From Chitinophagales bacterium (GTDB lineage Bacteria; Bacteroidota; Bacteroidia; Chitinophagales; Saprospiraceae), in NCBI GenBank assembly GCA_013298955.1, contig JAAFJT010000043.1, positions 1 through 38,229 of the forward strand: a DNA stretch of 38,229 nt, given 5' to 3'. This document shows, piece by piece, positions 34,776-38,229 of the stretch. Every line of letters starts with the position of its first letter. The stretch's first letter is position 1. A program made the position numbers and the translations under genes. The notes under the pieces were generated by a model. It ran no database searches. It saw only the letters and a program-made list of their open reading frames with translations, and had not been told where the DNA came from.

Positions 34776-34920
34776 TGTGATACAATTGGAACACAGATGA
34801 CACGGATTTTGCGGATTTGCGCGGATTATTTGAACCTATAGCTGGAAATTAAAGCAAAGCAACAAAAAAATCTGCGTAAATCCGCAAAATCCGTGTCATC
34901 CGCGTTCCAATTGTATCACA
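34776..34920. repeat. Long inverted repeat upstream of the tubulin-like gene
   Basis: Arms at 34776-34825 and 34871-34920 match at 46 of 50 positions around a 45-base loop. They start TGTGATACAATTGGAAC and carry GACACGGATTTTGCGGATTT. The left arm ends one base from the tubulin-like start codon, so the hairpin would form in its leader. It is also downstream of der. The words match the hairpins at 24100 and 25387. Confidence 0.85.
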
Positions 34921-35021
34921 TTATATTGATTTTACACATTCTTAAATTAAAATTGCGTCAATTTTGGAAATTGACGCAATTTAATTTGTAAAAATACAAC
35001 AAAAAAGGATTTACACAACTT

Positions 35022-36329
35022 TTATTTTTCTCTGAAAAACAAACTTATCGGCACGCCCGAAAAATCAAATTTCTTACGCAACTCATTTTCCAAATATCGT
35101 TTGTAATTTTCGCCCAAATGTTTGGGATGATTGCAGAAAAAGATGAAACTTGGATAATGTAAATTACTCAATTGCGTCGCATATTTGACTTTCAACAAAT
35201 TGCCCCGATACGCAGGTGCAGGATATTTGGCAACCGCTTCTTCCAAGAAATCGTTTAAAACAGAGGTTTTAATATTCGTTTTACGGCGTTCATAAACTTC
35301 CAACGCAATATCGACCGCTTTGAAAATTCGTTGTTTTTCCAATGCCGAGATGAAAATAATCGGCACATCACTAAATGGAGACAACTTTTCCTTCAATTTT
35401 GCTTCAAAATCACGCGCTGTATTGGTTTCTTTTGCCACCAAATCCCACTTATTGACCAATAACACAATGCCTTTATGCCTGTCCATCGCTAAACGGAAAA
35501 TCGTCATATCTTGCGCTTCCATCGTTCCCGATTGCGCATCAATCATCAACATCATCACATCACACTCGTCTAAGGCTTGAATCGCCCGCATCACCGAATA
35601 AAATTCTAAATCTTCATGGACTTTCGCTTTTTTTCGGATGCCTGCGGTGTCAATTAACAAAAATTCTTTGCCAAACTTATTGTAATGCGAGTGAATCGGG
35701 TCGCGAGTCGTTCCCGCAATCGGAGTTACAATATTGCGTTCCTCTCCCAAAAGCGCGTTTGTGAGGGAGGATTTACCCACATTCGGTTGTCCAATAATCG
35801 CAATTTTCGGTAAATCGGATTTGATTTCAGGCTCATCTGAAATTTGTTCTGCAACCGCATCCAATAATTCACCCGTTCCACTGCCCGAAATCGACGCAAT
35901 GAAAAAAACATGTTCAAAGCCAAGACTCCAAAACTCATTCGCATCCATCAACCGCTTGTGATTATCGACCTTATTGACCGCCAAAAACACTGGTTTGCGG
36001 GTGCGCCGCAACATATCTGCCACATCTTCATCCAAATCCGTCAATCCAGAAGCCGCATCCACCATAAAAATGATAGCCGAAGCCTCCTCAATCGCTAACC
36101 TGACTTGCGACCGAATCGCCGCTTCAAACACATCTTCCGAACCATGCACGAAACCGCCCGTATCCACTGCCATAAACCGTTTGCCATTCCAGTCGGTCAT
36201 ACCGTACTTACGGTCGCGGGTGACACCAGAAACATTATCAACAATCGCATCGCGGCCGCCGACCAATCGGTTGTAAAAAGTGGATTTGCCTACATTAGGT
36301 CTGCCAACGATGGCGACAATATTATTCAT
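35022..36329 (-). CDS. der: Ribosome-assembly GTPase Der (EngA)
   Basis: Der helps mature the 50S ribosomal subunit. The 435-residue protein has two tandem G domains, the first with GRPNVGKST (9-17), DTGGFV and NKVD, the second with GQPNVGKSS (about 180), DTAGIRKKAKV and NKWD. A KH-like C-terminal domain ends NELRKKFDFSGVPISLFFREK. Length and order are standard. Confidence 0.96.
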   Translation of the reverse strand: MNNIVAIVGRPNVGKSTFYNRLVGGRDAIVDNVSGVTRDRKYGMTDWNGKRFMAVDTGGFVHGSEDVFEAAIRSQVRLAIEEASAIIFMVDAASGLTDLDEDVADMLRRTRKPVFLAVNKVDNHKRLMDANEFWSLGFEHVFFIASISGSGTGELLDAVAEQISDEPEIKSDLPKIAIIGQPNVGKSSLTNALLGEERNIVTPIAGTTRDPIHSHYNKFGKEFLLIDTAGIRKKAKVHEDLEFYSVMRAIQALDECDVMMLMIDAQSGTMEAQDMTIFRLAMDRHKGIVLLVNKWDLVAKETNTARDFEAKLKEKLSPFSDVPIIFISALEKQRIFKAVDIALEVYERRKTNIKTSVLNDFLEEAVAKYPAPAYRGNLLKVKYATQLSNLHYPSFIFFCNHPKHLGENYKRYLENELRKKFDFSGVPISLFFREK

Positions 36330-36716
36330 TTTTGTAAAGTTATTTTACGTATCATTAAAAGCGGTGCAATTTTACGCAAAAAATTGGATTGTACCAAACT
36401 TTTATTCGCAATCTAAGTAGAATCCTATTCAATGAAGTGGTCAAACGCCTCAAGTTAGTTTAGTTGAGAGGTTTTCTCAGCATATTGCGTAAAATATTGG
36501 TATCCATTCTGGTAGTGATTTTGTTTTAGTAAAACTCTAACGCGGCAAAACTAAACATAACAATTATTTTTGACAAATTATTTAAAACATAAAGTTTTTA
36601 TTAATATAAAAAAGCTATTTTTGTAAAACAAATAATTGAATTAACGCAGAACAAACATTCCTTATTAGAAAGAAAATGCTATATTTGCCCTTATTTTGAA
36701 TCCAAATCTAAATCCA
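36330..36716. other. Gene-free divergent region between der and the AAA/nuclease gene
   Basis: This region carries both promoters. The plus-strand -7 element TATATTTG lies at 36680-36687. A weak hairpin from CTCAA and TTGAG occurs near 36450-36467. I saw no other structure or coding frame. Confidence 0.4.
36680..36687 (+). promoter_or_regulatory. Probable -7 promoter element of the AAA/nuclease gene
   Basis: TATATTTG matches the Bacteroidota TAnnTTTG consensus and would give a leader of about 23 bases before the ATG at 36717. No strong TTTG is seen at the -33 distance. Confidence 0.4.
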
Positions 36717-38229
36717 ATGGAAAAAAAATTTAATGTCACAGGTAATTGCTTTCCCGATAAACATTATATGGCAGATGTTTCTCAGAAAATGGCAGCTACC
36801 TTGAAATTGGTGCATGAAGGCGAATATTTCATTATCAACCGACCGCGCCAATATGGAAAAACCACTGCGTTATATGCGATAAGCCATGCGTTGCGTCAAA
36901 AACAAGGTTATTTGGTGTTTAATATCAGTTTTGAAGGGGTTGGAAACGATATGTTTGAAACCGAAAAACAATTTGCACAAGGATTTGTATATCTATTAGG
37001 CGAATATGCGAGTTATCAAGCGACGCATTTGGAAGAATGGCTGAATGAACGGATTGAGAAAACCAATAATTTAAAACAATTATCGACGCTTATCAGCCAA
37101 TTGGTTAAAAAAAGTACTCAAAAAATAGTCGTTTTAATAGATGAAGTCGATCAAAGTAGCAATAACGAAATTTTTATTAAGTTTTTGGCAATGTTACGGA
37201 ATAAATTTCTAACCAGAAGCGAAATGCCAACCTTCCATTCGGTTGTTTTGGCAGGGGTGCATGATGTGAAATCGTTGAAAATGAAAATTCGACCCGATTC
37301 CGAACAGAAATATAATTCGCCTTGGAACATTGCCGCAGATTTTAATGTGGATATGAACCTGTATCCGCACGAAATTCAACCCATGTTGGAGGATTATGTG
37401 CGGGAACGAAGCGTTCAAATGGATGTTGCTGCCATGAGTTATGGCTTATTTTACTATACATCGGGCTATCCTTTTTTAGTGAGTCGGTTGTGCAAAATCA
37501 TAGATGAAGTGCTTTTACCTGCTAAAAACACGTTAAGTTGGACTTTAGAAGACATTGAAACGGCGGTCAAATTATTAGTGAAAGAAAATAATACCAATTT
37601 TGAAAGCCAAATCAAACATCTGGAAAATAATACGGCATTGTATGAAATGGTTTACACGATTGCAGTAGATGGGGAACGATTGAGTTTTAATCTCCACAAT
37701 CCAGTGGCTCATATCGCTTTATTGTATGGTCTCTTGACCGAACGAAACGGCGTTTTTGTCATTCACAATCGGATTTATCAAGAAGTGATTGTCAATTACA
37801 TGACGAGTAAAATGGAATGGGCGCAAATCTCGAAACGCGTTGATTTTGGGGGCGGCTATCGAAATGATGATAAAACGTTGAATATGGAAGCCGTTTTAAT
37901 GGGTTTTCAATCCTTTATGAAGCGCGAATATAGCGGAAAAGACCGCAAATTCTTGGAAAGACATGGGCGACTCGTGTTTTTGGCATTTTTGAAACCGATT
38001 ATCAACGGCGCGGGTTATGATTTTAAAGAACCACAGATTTCGGAGGAAAAGCGGTTAGATGTGGTGATTACGTATTACGAACATAAATATATCGCCGAAT
38101 TGAAACTCTGGCGCGGACCCAAATTGCATGAAAAAGGATTGGTTCAATTGACCGATTATTTGGAATCACAACAGTTGGAGGAAGGTTATTTATTGATTTT
38201 TGACCATACAGAAGTTAAAAAATGGGCAA
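36717..38229 (+). CDS. AAA-like ATPase with C-terminal PD-(D/E)XK domain (incomplete)
   Basis: At least 504 residues, running off the window. It starts MEKKFNVTGNCFPDKHYMAD. The N-terminal ATPase (about 20-330) has Walker A NRPRQYGKTTAL (41-52, K48) and Walker B KIVVLIDEVDQ (D142, E143). The C-terminal part (about 400 on) has RLDVVITYYEHKYIAELKLW, the D..ELK core of a PD-(D/E)XK nuclease-like fold. Proteins with this pair of domains (AAA-like/PDDEXK_9) are numerous in Bacteroidota, often in many copies, and their role is not settled; mobile or defence functions are guesses. The last residues in view match the nuclease-domain end, so little is missing. Confidence 0.8.
   Translation, partial: MEKKFNVTGNCFPDKHYMADVSQKMAATLKLVHEGEYFIINRPRQYGKTTALYAISHALRQKQGYLVFNISFEGVGNDMFETEKQFAQGFVYLLGEYASYQATHLEEWLNERIEKTNNLKQLSTLISQLVKKSTQKIVVLIDEVDQSSNNEIFIKFLAMLRNKFLTRSEMPTFHSVVLAGVHDVKSLKMKIRPDSEQKYNSPWNIAADFNVDMNLYPHEIQPMLEDYVRERSVQMDVAAMSYGLFYYTSGYPFLVSRLCKIIDEVLLPAKNTLSWTLEDIETAVKLLVKENNTNFESQIKHLENNTALYEMVYTIAVDGERLSFNLHNPVAHIALLYGLLTERNGVFVIHNRIYQEVIVNYMTSKMEWAQISKRVDFGGGYRNDDKTLNMEAVLMGFQSFMKREYSGKDRKFLERHGRLVFLAFLKPIINGAGYDFKEPQISEEKRLDVVITYYEHKYIAELKLWRGPKLHEKGLVQLTDYLESQQLEEGYLLIFDHTEVKKWA

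Noticed and set aside
1-38229. tRNA or rRNA genes
   Set aside because: I looked for T-loop-like GTTCRA words and rRNA-like stretches and found none with a matching cloverleaf or length.

Overview
The window looks like a chromosomal segment of a low-GC member of the Bacteroidota. The main signs are a C-terminal type IX secretion (T9SS) sorting domain, a lipoprotein TamA-like Omp85 protein (TamL), the long ~390-residue Bacteroidota form of PurM, OmpA proteins with an N-terminal binding module, weak Shine-Dalgarno signals, and promoters of the Bacteroidota TTTG-N19-TAnnTTTG type (clearest at 17066-17096). A Saprospiria- or Cytophagia-like host is a guess. I saw no tRNA, rRNA or CRISPR array.

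Layout. 1-700: a truncated AAA ATPase and a 52-bp tandem repeat. 696-9547: an HD-Pnk RNA/DNA end-healing enzyme, a large T9SS-exported beta-propeller protein, an OmpA-family protein and TamL. 9589-12012: feoA-feoB for ferrous iron uptake, in line with tamL on the minus strand. 12521-16848: purM and a 969-residue thioredoxin-fold protein with a long coiled coil. 16849-17298: a probable small non-coding transcript with its own promoter and terminator. 17299-22826: an RND efflux pump with its adaptor, and tilS. 22827-23403: gene-free and full of repeats. 23404-24771: a small outer-membrane protein and a PduO-type cobalamin adenosyltransferase.

24940-34774 is the most interesting part. On the minus strand lie a tubulin/FtsZ-like GTPase (501 aa), a 1149-residue actin/Hsp70-fold ATPase with a long N-terminal region I cannot assign, a single-pass membrane protein with a cytosolic coiled coil, and a small exported protein. 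Together they look like a membrane-linked two-filament (tubulin-like plus actin-like) system. A plus-strand pair, a Tat-exported small subunit and a GMC-family FAD dehydrogenase, sits between the tubulin-like and actin-like genes. Related palindromic repeats bracket the actin-like gene. Der GTPase and an incomplete AAA/PD-(D/E)XK protein close the window.

The intergenic DNA is unusually rich in hairpin-forming repeats of at least three families, including a perfect 42-bp inverted repeat that abuts a stop codon. All protein assignments rest on motifs read by eye; no database search was run.
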